A stretch of 13,481 bases of DNA from an uncultured Allomuricauda sp. (GTDB lineage Bacteria; Bacteroidota; Bacteroidia; Flavobacteriales; Flavobacteriaceae). How positions within the stretch are numbered: the stretch's first letter is position 1; each line of letters opens with the position of its first letter. The position numbers and the translations under genes are program-made. This document shows positions 7,120 to 13,481 of this stretch, piece after piece. The notes under the pieces were generated by a model. The model was not told where the DNA came from. It was given only the letters and a program-made list of their open reading frames with translations, and did no database searches. The stretch is taken from the NCBI GenBank assembly GCA_937911965.1, contig CALDPL010000504.1, positions 1 through 13,481 of the forward strand, read 5' to 3'.

Positions 7120-7925
7120 TCCATGATCCCCCCGAAATCGCCCAAACCTTTGAAGTCATCGATCCGTTTGAGTTGTCCCAACACAAAGTCCTCCTGTTTG
7201 CAATAGGGGACCAAGCCTTGTTTTTCCATGCGCTTGGCCAAATATTCCTGTTCGTACTGCCCGGGAGTGGGGATGAAAAAAGCCTTTTTTTCCAGTTTGG
7301 CCAGGTCCATCACCGTGGTATAGCCGGAGCGGCAGAGGATCTTGGCACTGCGGTTCAATTCCATTTGGAGTTCGCTTCCCGTCATGAAATTGTAGCGGGT
7401 GATGGTACCCTTGGGGATGGGGATTTCCTCTAGGGTCTGCTCCGCTTCGATCTTCCCGCCCACAAAGAGGACCTTCCCCTCAAAGCCCTGGAGTTCCCCG
7501 AGCAGCTTTTTTTCCAATAGGGTTCGTTGGGGTTCGGGTCCTGAGATCAGGACCATCAGCTCATGGGCGATGGGGAGTTCCATTTTCTCCAAGCGGCTCA
7601 AAGGGCCAATGTGGAGGATGTTCAATTTGGATTTTTTCAAATGTCCGAGTTTGCCGCTCAGGTTGAGCTTGCCGGCCAGGTCTGGGACCCAGCAGGCATC
7701 GAATTTTTTGATGATCTTCCGGTGGGCCTTGGAGCTCATCCAGGTGGTGCTTCCCGAAAGCACGTTCAATTGATGGGTGATGAAGACCGAAGGGACCTTT
7801 TTGGAATGCAGTCCCAGTCTGTTGTCGGAGATCACGCCCTGAATGCCGTGTTCACGGACCAAACGCTTCAACAGTTTTTTTTCCTTGGCCATGGCCCCGA
7901 TAAGTTTGGGGGAATCCCAGAGCAT
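7044..7925 (-). CDS. Glycosyltransferase, MurG/family-28-like, C-terminal part of an interrupted gene (293 aa)
   Basis: This is the downstream part of a GT-B fold glycosyltransferase split by a TAG codon. It reads on from the 76-codon fragment at 7926-8156 in the same frame. Visible phrases are ISDNRLGLHSKKVPSVFITHQLNVL (about 32-56) and FDACWVPDLAGKLNLSGKLGHL (about 75-96), with a sugar-nucleotide-domain-like LCRSGYTTVMDLAKLEKKAFFIPTPGQYEQEYLAKRM (about 197-233). The last phrase matches the (R/G)SG-T---PG--EQ pattern of the family's donor-binding half. The ATG at 7925 directly follows the TAG, so it could serve for reinitiation, but alone it lacks the N-terminal acceptor-side motif. The C-terminus runs 76 bases into the kinase gene. 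Substrate unknown. Confidence 0.75.
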   Translation of the reverse strand: MLWDSPKLIGAMAKEKKLLKRLVREHGIQGVISDNRLGLHSKKVPSVFITHQLNVLSGSTTWMSSKAHRKIIKKFDACWVPDLAGKLNLSGKLGHLKKSKLNILHIGPLSRLEKMELPIAHELMVLISGPEPQRTLLEKKLLGELQGFEGKVLFVGGKIEAEQTLEEIPIPKGTITRYNFMTGSELQMELNRSAKILCRSGYTTVMDLAKLEKKAFFIPTPGQYEQEYLAKRMEKQGLVPYCKQEDFVLGQLKRIDDFKGLGDFGGIMDYSGLFELFSRVKENSDPTSTSLST

Positions 7926-8156
7926 CTAGATCTTGAAGTTCTTTCCCTTTTCGGCATAGCTGACCTTATAAGAGGGCAGTTCAAAGAAGGGCAAGGAAGG
8001 AAATTCCTTCCGCAGAAGGGCCAGGGCGACCCCGTCGGAGGCGATGAGGGGTTGGTGCCCCTGCTCCAAAAGGGCGCGAATGATGGGGATGCAGCGGGTG
8101 GCATGGCCCAGGCCCCAATTCAGGGGAGCGACCAAAATGCGTTTGGAGGCGGACAT
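7926..8156 (-). CDS. Glycosyltransferase N-terminal fragment (76 aa), ends at an in-frame TAG
   Basis: It encodes the first strand-loop-helix of a GT-B glycosyltransferase: RILVAPLNWGLGHATRCIPI (6-25) then IRALLEQGHQPLIASDG (26-42), a glycine-rich N-terminal motif typical of MurG/family-28-like enzymes. It ends KGKNFKI followed by TAG (7928-7926 on the minus strand), after which the same frame continues with ATG and family sequence for 292 more codons. A single base change (for example from CAG, AAG, TGG, TTG or TAT/TAC) would explain it. It may be a recent nonsense pseudogene, a sequencing error, or a real split with stop/start coupling. It is divergent from trmB, separated by 81 bases. No clear minus-strand promoter was found. 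Confidence 0.7.
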   Translation of the reverse strand: MSASKRILVAPLNWGLGHATRCIPIIRALLEQGHQPLIASDGVALALLRKEFPSLPFFELPSYKVSYAEKGKNFKI

Positions 8157-8197
8157 AGGCGCAAAGAAACAAAATGTGGAATGGCCTTGGATTTCCT

Positions 8198-8205
8198 TAG
8201 TTTTG
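8198..8205 (+). promoter_or_regulatory. -7 promoter element of the trmB operon (TAGTTTTG)
   Basis: Perfect TAnnTTTG match, 33 bases before the GTG at 8238. No clean -33 TTG at the usual distance. It supports transcription starting near 8212, hence the short trmB start rather than the much longer open frame that reaches back to 7563. Confidence 0.5.
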
Positions 8206-8237
8206 TCAAATCATTAAATTATCGATCCATCCATACC

Positions 8238-8918
8238 GTGGGAAGCAAGAACAAACTCAAAAGATTCCGGGAGAACGAGACTTTTTCCAATGTGATCCAA
8301 CCCAGCAGGGAAGAGGTGTTGCAGGGGTTCAAATACAAGGGCAACTGGGCCTCCCATTTCGGGAACGACCATCCCCTGGTCCTGGAACTGGGCTGTGGAA
8401 AGGGGGAGTACACTCTGGGGCTGGCCCGAAGGGAACCCGATAAAAATTATGTGGGGGTGGACATCAAAGGGGCCCGCTTTTGGAGGGGGGCCAAGACGGC
8501 CCTTGAGGATAAATTGCCCAATGTGGCCTTTCTGCGTTCCCAGATCGAGCTTGTGGACCTGCTCTTTGGGGAAGGGGAGGTGGACGAGATCTGGATCACC
8601 TTTCCCGATCCCCAGATCAAATACAGGCGGACCAAGCACCGATTGACCAATCCCGCTTTTTTGGAGCGTTACCGCAGGATCCTGAAGAAGGATGGGATTA
8701 TCCATTTGAAGACGGACAGTGAATACCTGCACGGCTATACCCTGGGGCTTTTGCAGGGCCTGGGCCATAAGGTGCTGTATGCCAACCACGACGTCTATCG
8801 CAATACCGGAAGTCCCGCCGAAGTTTTGGAGCTGCGGACTTTCTATGAAAATCAGTATCTTGAAATCGGAAAACCCATCACCTATATTCAGTTCTGTTTT
8901 GGACCGACCGGCCTATGA
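8238..8918 (+). CDS. trmB: tRNA (guanine-N7)-methyltransferase TrmB (226 aa, GTG start)
   Basis: Methylates N7 of G46 in the tRNA variable loop using S-adenosylmethionine. The SAM-binding motif LELGCGKGEY is at 49-58 and YVGVDIKG at 71-78. The TrmB hallmark TFPDPQIKYRRTKHRLTNPAFL spans 121-142, followed by the conserved LKTDSEY (157-163). Length fits the family. I chose the GTG at 8238 because the protein then begins GSKNKLKRFRENETF, the usual start of flavobacterial TrmB. The preceding codons lie upstream of, or across, the predicted promoter, and most of the upstream frame is antisense to the glycosyltransferase. It is first in an operon and overlaps the next gene by ATGA. Confidence 0.93.
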   Translation: MGSKNKLKRFRENETFSNVIQPSREEVLQGFKYKGNWASHFGNDHPLVLELGCGKGEYTLGLARREPDKNYVGVDIKGARFWRGAKTALEDKLPNVAFLRSQIELVDLLFGEGEVDEIWITFPDPQIKYRRTKHRLTNPAFLERYRRILKKDGIIHLKTDSEYLHGYTLGLLQGLGHKVLYANHDVYRNTGSPAEVLELRTFYENQYLEIGKPITYIQFCFGPTGL

Positions 8919-9544
8919 CCCACGTACTCACCCTTTTCTTTGCCACCTTTTCCGCGGCCTTTATGGCCACGGTTCCCCCGGGACTGCTCAATGTCAACGC
9001 AGCCAAGATTTCCGTGGAGAAGGGAAAGCTCAACGGGGTGGTCTTCAGCCTGGGGGTATCGACCATGGTCATGCTACAGGCCTATATTGCAGTCTATATT
9101 TCCAAATTTCTGTACAACAACCCCCAGGTCGTCGATCTGTTGCTCAAATTGGCCATAGCGGTCTTTGCCTTTTTTGCCATCTATTTTTTTATGGTGGCCA
9201 AAAGAAAGAAGGCAAAGCCCCATAAGGAGGTGAATTTGAGCAAGAAGAACAGCTTCCTCAAAGGCCTGCTCCTTGCTGCCCTGAACCTGCTCACCATCCC
9301 GTATTACAGTGGGTTGAACGCCATGTGGAACGAGGCGGGCTGGATCATGTTCGAGGCCCGGGACATCACCACTTTTGTGGTGGCGGCCGGGGCGGGGACC
9401 TTTTCCGTGCTTTACCTCTATACCTTCTATTTCCACAAAATGGAGACTGGGACCGGTAGGTTCTCCAAAAACTCCAATTACATCCTCAGTGTGCTGATGT
9501 TGCTCTTGTTGACCATCACCTTTATCCGTATCTTTTACAATTGA
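8915..9544 (+). CDS. LysE-family amino-acid exporter-like membrane protein (209 aa)
   Basis: Integral inner-membrane protein with about six hydrophobic helices (about 3-28, 41-66, 72-94, 114-138, 150-172, 187-207). The N-terminal helix carries the family-like VPPGLLNVNAAKISVEKG (20-37), corresponding to the conserved PGP/N region of LysE/RhtB transporters, which export amino acids or related metabolites by proton exchange. A basic cytoplasmic loop (KRKKAKPHK) sits in the middle. The start ATG overlaps the trmB stop by four bases, and the stop is one base from the next ATG, so all three genes are translationally coupled. The exported substrate cannot be told from sequence. Confidence 0.82.
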   Translation: MTHVLTLFFATFSAAFMATVPPGLLNVNAAKISVEKGKLNGVVFSLGVSTMVMLQAYIAVYISKFLYNNPQVVDLLLKLAIAVFAFFAIYFFMVAKRKKAKPHKEVNLSKKNSFLKGLLLAALNLLTIPYYSGLNAMWNEAGWIMFEARDITTFVVAAGAGTFSVLYLYTFYFHKMETGTGRFSKNSNYILSVLMLLLLTITFIRIFYN

Positions 9545-9545
9545 A

Positions 9546-9869
9546 ATGGAGGACAAAAATTTCTTTGATAGGGTGTATGAGGTCGCCCGGGCAATTCCCT
9601 ATGGCAGGGTGACTTCCTATGGGGCGATCGCCAAATATCTGGGGACCGCCCGTTCCGCCCGTATGGTCGGATGGGCCATGAACAATTCAAAGGCCCATGA
9701 TGTTCCCGCCCATCGGGTGGTCAACCGTTCCGGGGTGTTGACCGGCAAACATCATTTTGACGGCAGTAATTTGATGCAACAATTGTTGGAAAACGAGGGC
9801 ATTGTGGTCAAGGACAATCAAATTGTCGATTTTAAGAAGCATTTCTGGGACCCGTATGAATTGGGTTGA
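9546..9869 (+). CDS. Alkyltransferase-like protein, MGMT family, catalytic Cys replaced by Ala (107 aa)
   Basis: DNA-repair related protein with the DNA-binding domain of O6-alkylguanine-DNA alkyltransferase. The recognition features are YGRVTSYGAIAKYLG (19-33, Tyr25), the helix SARMVGWAMN with the Arg-finger position R39, and the active-site strand PAHRVVN (54-60). In true alkyltransferases that strand reads PCHRV; here A55 replaces Cys, so alkyl transfer is impossible. Alkyltransferase-like (ATL) proteins bind O6-alkylguanine, flip it out and flag it for nucleotide-excision repair. Classical ATLs have Trp at this position, so Ala marks a variant. Starts one base after the LysE stop and is last in the trmB operon. 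Confidence 0.9.
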   Translation: MEDKNFFDRVYEVARAIPYGRVTSYGAIAKYLGTARSARMVGWAMNNSKAHDVPAHRVVNRSGVLTGKHHFDGSNLMQQLLENEGIVVKDNQIVDFKKHFWDPYELG

Positions 9870-9905
9870 TCAAAAACTGGGCGGGCACATTTCATCAAAT
9901 TGGGT
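9851..9905. repeat. Left copy of the direct repeat flanking the Fic segment
   Basis: Aligned with 11921-11966, 42 of 46 bases are identical plus one 9-base gap; the longest exact block is CATTTCATCAAATTGGGT (9888-9905). It covers the last codons and stop of the alkyltransferase-like gene. On the minus strand it also reads TQFDEMCPPSF-stop, a near copy of the amidase C-terminus TQFDEMHPPGF-stop. Resemblance continues a few codons further (KACRQN versus KAFQDR). Confidence 0.75.
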
Positions 9906-9914
9906 GTTTTGCCG

Positions 9915-9974
9915 GCAGGCTTTGGTGGGTGAGACCCCAATGTCCTCGCGGAAATCTTTGATTCTTAAGCCTGC
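9915..9974. repeat. Inverted repeat GCAGGCTT...AAGCCTGC
   Basis: GCAGGCTT at 9915-9922 is the exact reverse complement of AAGCCTGC at 9967-9974, enclosing 44 bases with a further imperfect hairpin (TTGGTGGGT / ACCCCAA, 9922-9940). It marks the switch from GC-rich to AT-rich sequence. It could be the end of a small dispersed element or simply RNA structure. Confidence 0.4.
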
Positions 9975-9994
9975 ATATAGTGTTTACTTGTACT

Positions 9995-10226
9995 TAAAAT
10001 TCACAAAAACATATCAAAAATCATTGATATTCATGGAAAGTAATAAAAAAGTATAATGCTTTTATGACGTATATGTGAATCGTATTGTAGTATATTATTA
10101 AATATCAGATAAATAACTTCCAATTATTGACTTTCAAAATTAATTTATAACTTTTTATTGTAATTGAAATTCATGAAAATAGGTTAAAAATCATTGATAT
10201 TCATGGAAATTCATTGATTTTCATGG
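9995..10226 (+). repeat. Upstream repeats TCATTGATATTCATGG of the Fic gene (candidate operators)
   Basis: Two 45-base units (9995-10039 and 10165-10209, 170 bases apart) match at 38 of 45 positions, including an exact shared 24-base block. Its core TCATTGATATTCATGG occurs at 10021-10036 and 10191-10206, and a third core with one change (TCATTGATTTTCATGG) lies at 10211-10226. The last copy abuts the -7 element at 10227, and the second sits at the -33 region, so a bound protein would block the promoter. Autorepression by the Fic protein or an unlinked regulator is inferred. Confidence 0.6.
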
Positions 10227-10234
10227 TACATTTG
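10227..10234 (+). promoter_or_regulatory. -7 promoter element of the Fic gene (TACATTTG)
   Basis: Perfect TAnnTTTG match 25 bases before the ATG at 10260, directly following the third TCATTGAT-type repeat. No TTG at the usual -33 distance. Confidence 0.55.
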
Positions 10235-10259
10235 CGTTAGAAAGTCACAATCAATTGTC

Positions 10260-11807
10260 ATGAATCCTTTTTTTTTAAGTAAAGTGAGTATTTTTCATGA
10301 GCGGACTCTGCCAGAGGCCGGCTTCCCCATAGGTTATGCGCTATTGTTGGATGCCGTTGAAGGTCAATCAGGAACTAAAGTCCCTTTACCCGATATATTG
10401 GCCATTTGTACAGAAAAACACCAAAAGTACGATACAGATCAATGGAAGGTGTTTACGATTAGACATAGGCCCAAAGATGACCTGGCAAGCCACTTGATCT
10501 TTGCCTTGAAATATGAAGCATTGGATTTATACATCCTAAAAGTGTTTTTTGGGCTGTTGGGGAAGGATGTTGTTCTGAAGATGTTGAAGGATGAACCGAC
10601 CGGGCAATACGCCCGAAGGGCTTGGTTTTTATATGAATGGTTGATGGGAGAGAAGCTCGATGTTCCGGATCTGGGAAAGGGCTCCTATGTGGATGTCGTG
10701 GACACCTCCATCCAATATGCGGTTCCACCGATCAATTCACCTCGGCACCGGGTAAGGAATAACCTTCCCGGAACTCCTGAGTACTGTCCGTTGATCCGAA
10801 GAACGGAAAGGCTGGAGAATTATATTCAAGAAAATCTATCCCAAACCATCGAGATCGGTCTCAAGAACAGAGACAAGGATTTGATACGAAGAATGGCAGC
10901 ATTTTTATTGCTCAAGGACTCTAAGGCTTCCTTTGCAATTGAAGGCGAACACCCGCCATATGTCCGTGCCAGGAATTGGGGAAAAGCCATTGGACAAGCA
11001 GGAAGAATCCAGCTGACCCTTAAAGAATTGGAACGACTGCAGGACATTGTGATGGGAAACAAAAAGCTCAAACAAATGGGTCTACGCTCGGGGGAAGGTT
11101 TTATTGGGGTACATGACAGGGAGTCCTTTGTACCCATACCCGATCATATTTCTGCCAAGTCCAATGATCTTGTTTCCTTGATGAGGGGTTTGTTGGAAAC
11201 CAATTCCATTTTACAAGAGGCTCGTTATGATTCGGTATTGATCGCAACGACCATTGCATTTGGGTTTGTGTTCATCCATCCATTTTATGATGGAAATGGA
11301 AGGATTCACCGGTATATCATACATCACATTTTAGCTCGGACCGGGTATGGTAAAAGAGGTATGATTTTTCCGGTATCCTCAGCAATTTTAAACCGGATTG
11401 ATGAATATCAGGAAGTATTGGAACATTTTTCATCGCCACGAGTGGAACTGATCCAATGGAGGGAATCGGACGATCACAATGTCGAAATCATCAATGCGAC
11501 CGATATGCTGTATAGATATTTCGATCTTACCAAACAAGCAGAGTTTTTATTTGAATGTGTGGCCGAGACCATTGAAAGGACCATACCTGCCGAATTGGAT
11601 TATTTGGAAAAATATGATCGGATGTTCCAATTCATCAATAATTCGTTTGCCTTGACCGATACCAGAGTGGATCTGTTAATAAAGTTTCTCCATCAAAATG
11701 AAGGGAAGCTGTCAAATAAAAAGAGAACCAAAAATTTTGATGAATTGACTGACGAAGAAATATCAAGGGTTGAACACACATTTCAAGATATTTTTATTGA
11801 TGAATAA
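10260..11807 (+). CDS. Fic-family protein, probable AMP-transferase with built-in inhibitory motif (515 aa)
   Basis: Fic enzymes usually transfer AMP from ATP to Ser/Thr/Tyr hydroxyls of target proteins. The catalytic motif is complete: HPFYDGNGRIHR at 340-351 (H340 base, D344 metal ligand, R348/R351 phosphate contacts). Upstream, S224-FAI-E228-G229 fits the inhibitory (S/T)xxxE(G/N) motif, so the helix that blocks the ATP gamma-phosphate is N-terminal to the Fic core (class II, self-inhibited). The N-terminal 150 residues form an extra domain with EPTGQYARRAWFLYEWLMG (112-130), seen in a long-Fic subfamily. The C-terminal 85 residues (about 430-515) look helical or winged-helix-like. No separate antitoxin gene is adjacent. 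It lies alone in an AT-rich segment bracketed by direct repeats, with its own promoter and repeats, so it was probably acquired. Target unknown. Confidence 0.9.
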   Translation: MNPFFLSKVSIFHERTLPEAGFPIGYALLLDAVEGQSGTKVPLPDILAICTEKHQKYDTDQWKVFTIRHRPKDDLASHLIFALKYEALDLYILKVFFGLLGKDVVLKMLKDEPTGQYARRAWFLYEWLMGEKLDVPDLGKGSYVDVVDTSIQYAVPPINSPRHRVRNNLPGTPEYCPLIRRTERLENYIQENLSQTIEIGLKNRDKDLIRRMAAFLLLKDSKASFAIEGEHPPYVRARNWGKAIGQAGRIQLTLKELERLQDIVMGNKKLKQMGLRSGEGFIGVHDRESFVPIPDHISAKSNDLVSLMRGLLETNSILQEARYDSVLIATTIAFGFVFIHPFYDGNGRIHRYIIHHILARTGYGKRGMIFPVSSAILNRIDEYQEVLEHFSSPRVELIQWRESDDHNVEIINATDMLYRYFDLTKQAEFLFECVAETIERTIPAELDYLEKYDRMFQFINNSFALTDTRVDLLIKFLHQNEGKLSNKKRTKNFDELTDEEISRVEHTFQDIFIDE

Positions 11808-11920
11808 TTTCCTTTGAAATACAAGTTTTTGAATGGGAGGGCATGCCCACTGTAGTTAATTTGGTCATTTCCCGATTTAAATTATTTGCAAGGGCTTCGA
11901 AGAAAGCACCTCCGTCGATT

Positions 11921-11966
11921 CCCCTATGAATTAAAAACCGGGCGGGTGCATTTCATCAAATTGGGT
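11921..11966. repeat. Right copy of the direct repeat flanking the Fic segment
   Basis: Covers the stop and last codons of the amidase gene (minus strand) and, just outside it, CCCCTATGAATT, which mirrors CCCGTATGAATT at the 3' end of the alkyltransferase-like gene. Slightly further left (about 11904-11932) the plus strand reads KHLRRFPYEL, reminiscent of that protein's tail KHFWDPYEL. This suggests a decayed copy of the other gene's end on this side. Confidence 0.65.
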
Positions 11967-13481
11967 CCTGTCCTGAAACGCTTTCGCCAAGAGCAGGATA
12001 CTGGCCTCGTCGTAAAGGTTGCCCACCAGGGTCATGCTGGTGGGATGCCTTTTTTTGTCCAATCCCGTGGGAACGGCAATGGCCGGATGGCCGGTGAGGT
12101 TGGTGGCAAAGAGTTGGTCGTTGCCAAAGGTGGGGGAGATCAGCACATCGAAGTCCCGTAGAAGATGGTGCATTTTTTCAATGAGCACTTGCCGTTGCCG
12201 GTTGGCCTGAAGGTATTCCACTGCAGGTATGAATCGGCTTTGTCGCAGGGAATTGGCCCTGGACCTTCGATCTTGTTCGACCATGAGATCCACCCTTCCC
12301 GAACGCACCAGCTCATCGAAGAAGGCCCCGGCCTCGGCCCTGAGGATGATGTCAAGGCCATCGTAGGGAATGTCCTTGGGAAGTTCCACGGCGATGGGGT
12401 CCACACCCACTGCCTTTAGGGCTTTCAGGGCCTTTCTCAGGTTCTCCCCTGCGTCGGTGGTATCCCGTTCAATATCCTTTTTCAGGTAGGCCACCCTGAG
12501 GTCGGATGGTTTACGGTTCCCATCCATTCCAAAGGGGAGGTCCACCGTACTGAGGTCTTCGGGGTCGTGGCCCTGTATGGTTTCAAATACAATGGCGCAA
12601 TCCTCTGCGTTGCGTCCCATGGGTCCGAGTTTGTCCATGGACCAACTCAGGGACATCACCCCATGGCGGCTTACCCGTCCGTAGGTCGGCCTCAGGCCAG
12701 TGACCCCATTTCTGTTGCTGGGGGACACAATGGAACCATAGGTTTCGGTGCCCAGGGCAAAGGGAATCAGTCCAGCGGCTACGGCGGAACCCGATCCTGC
12801 GGAGGAACCACTGGCCCCTTGGCCGGTGTCCCAGGGGTTTTTGGTCCTGCCCCCAAACCACACATCCCCCCGTGCCAGGGATCCGGATACCAGTTTTGCC
12901 ACCAGGATGGCCCCGGCCTCTTCCAGTTTTTTGATCACGGTGGCCGTTTCATCAAATTGCTGCTCCCTATAGGGTACTGCACCCCAGGTGGTGGGATGTC
13001 CTGCCACGGAGATCAGGTCCTTGGCCCCGTAGGGAATACCGTGCAAGATACCCCGGTACTGTCCATTCTTGATTTCCAGGTCCGCCCGTTGGGCCTGGGC
13101 CAGGGCCAGGGAATCCATAAGGGTAATGGTGCACTGGAGCAGGGGTTGGTATTTTTTGAGACGGTCCAGAAAAAATTGGGTCAGTTCAGTGGCACTGATT
13201 TTTTGATGTTTGATCAAGGAGGCCAATTGGGGGATGGTATAGAAGGCCAACAATTCATGGGGTCGGGGCAGCTTCACATGTTGGGGAATATCCCAGCCTT
13301 GGGGTTGGAGCTGCTCCGGCATAATGAATCCATGGGGCCTGGGGTCGAAGCGCACGGCAGGGAACAGGTCGTTCCCCATGGGGTATTTCCTGACGGAATC
13401 ATATCCATCCCGGTTTCTCTTGAGGTAGGGATAGAGGGTATCCATGCCCATTTTTGACATTTCGATGCCTATGAGCCTTTG
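11931..13481 (-). CDS. Amidase-signature family hydrolase, 5' end beyond the window (at least 516 aa)
   Basis: Hydrolyses a carboxamide bond with a Ser-cisSer-Lys triad. Numbering from the internal Met at 13460: catalytic Lys147 in HGIPYGAKDL, cis-Ser220 in the Gly/Ser-rich GASGSSAGSGSAVAAG (215-230), and nucleophile Ser243 in GTETYGSIVSPSNRNGVTGL (237-256). The TETYGSIVSPS form is the amidase type rather than the GatA amidotransferase form. The C-terminus AKAFQDRTQFDEMHPPGF matches the family's closing pattern. The frame is open to the right edge, reading QRLIGIE before that Met, and LIG(I/L)E...YPYLKRNRDGYDSVRKYPM is the normal N-terminal region of this family, so 13460 is not the true start. 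A signal peptide may lie outside the window. Convergent with the Fic gene. Substrate unknown. Confidence 0.9.
   Translation of the reverse strand, partial: QRLIGIEMSKMGMDTLYPYLKRNRDGYDSVRKYPMGNDLFPAVRFDPRPHGFIMPEQLQPQGWDIPQHVKLPRPHELLAFYTIPQLASLIKHQKISATELTQFFLDRLKKYQPLLQCTITLMDSLALAQAQRADLEIKNGQYRGILHGIPYGAKDLISVAGHPTTWGAVPYREQQFDETATVIKKLEEAGAILVAKLVSGSLARGDVWFGGRTKNPWDTGQGASGSSAGSGSAVAAGLIPFALGTETYGSIVSPSNRNGVTGLRPTYGRVSRHGVMSLSWSMDKLGPMGRNAEDCAIVFETIQGHDPEDLSTVDLPFGMDGNRKPSDLRVAYLKKDIERDTTDAGENLRKALKALKAVGVDPIAVELPKDIPYDGLDIILRAEAGAFFDELVRSGRVDLMVEQDRRSRANSLRQSRFIPAVEYLQANRQRQVLIEKMHHLLRDFDVLISPTFGNDQLFATNLTGHPAIAVPTGLDKKRHPTSMTLVGNLYDEASILLLAKAFQDRTQFDEMHPPGF

Larger units (their letters stand above)
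9906..11920. other. Probable inserted AT-rich segment carrying the Fic gene
   Basis: About 2 kb between the two direct-repeat copies. From about 9972 onward it is clearly more AT-rich than the flanks, with the stretch 9990-10259 extremely so, and codon use in the Fic gene is less GC-biased. The 390-base gap 9870-10259 has no gene; it holds the left repeat, an inverted repeat (9915-9974), the upstream repeat set and the Fic promoter. The 11808-11930 gap has only a short GGGCATGCCC palindrome (11839-11848) and the right repeat. No integrase, transposase or clear terminal inverted repeats were seen, so the mechanism is open. Confidence 0.45.

Noticed and set aside
7563..8237. Long N-terminal extension of the TrmB frame
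   Set aside because: It is antisense to the glycosyltransferase gene, lies mostly upstream of the predicted promoter at 8198-8205, and TrmB proteins of this group begin at the GSKNKLKRF region.
9995..10226. CRISPR-like repeats
   Set aside because: Only two long units and one short one with irregular spacing (170 and 20 bases), next to a promoter and without cas genes; better read as operators.
11839..11848. GGGCATGCCC palindrome after the Fic gene as a terminator
   Set aside because: The stem is only five pairs with no loop and no following T run.
12567..13457. 296-codon plus-strand open frame inside the amidase gene
   Set aside because: Glycine/proline/histidine-rich shadow of the amidase frame; no family resemblance.
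13441..13460. ATG at 13460 as the amidase start
   Set aside because: The frame is open to the window edge and the residues before this Met (QRLIGIE) fit the family's conserved N-terminal region.

Overview
The window looks like chromosomal DNA from a marine-type Flavobacteriaceae bacterium (Bacteroidota). The evidence is two type IX secretion (T9SS) sorting-domain proteins, a TonB-dependent receptor with an N-terminal carboxypeptidase-regulatory-like domain, a lipoprotein with an acidic surface-export-like signal, TAnnTTTG-type promoter elements and almost no Shine-Dalgarno sequences. GC content is moderately high for the group except in one AT-rich segment near 9,970-11,900. Genus cannot be fixed from sequence alone.

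Region 1 (1-5380, all genes on the minus strand) is an envelope locus. In transcription order it holds a beta-helix-like lipoprotein (5163-3928), a hairpin, a large TonB-dependent receptor (3823-1004), a strong intrinsic terminator, and two tandem, nearly cargo-less T9SS type A sorting-domain proteins (852-541 and 394-71). Divergent from it, region 2 (5381-7119, plus) encodes a PhoB/OmpR-type response regulator and a two-TM PhoR-like histidine kinase sharing a TAATG stop/start overlap. The 217-bp divergent promoter region carries three pairs of GTTA-like half-sites, each pair spaced exactly 11 bp, placed just upstream of both predicted promoters. This geometry is typical of PhoB/PhoP-family binding sites. 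The simplest reading is that the two-component system controls itself and the lipoprotein/receptor pair; phosphate as signal is an inference.

Region 3 (7044-9869): a glycosyltransferase-like gene (minus) is broken by an in-frame TAG immediately followed by ATG, and its 3' end overlaps the kinase gene tail to tail. Divergent from it is a tightly packed plus-strand operon: trmB (tRNA m7G46 methyltransferase, GTG start), a LysE-family exporter, and a small alkyltransferase-like protein with Ala instead of the catalytic Cys.

Region 4 (9870-13481): an AT-rich segment of about 2 kb carries a 515-aa Fic-family AMP-transferase with its own promoter and a set of TCATTGATATTCATGG-type upstream repeats. 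It lies between the alkyltransferase-like gene and a convergent amidase gene, which runs off the right edge. A 46-55 bp imperfect direct repeat, matching the 3' end of the amidase gene and perhaps the last codons of the alkyltransferase-like gene, brackets the segment. This suggests the Fic gene was inserted or recombined into a convergent gene junction.
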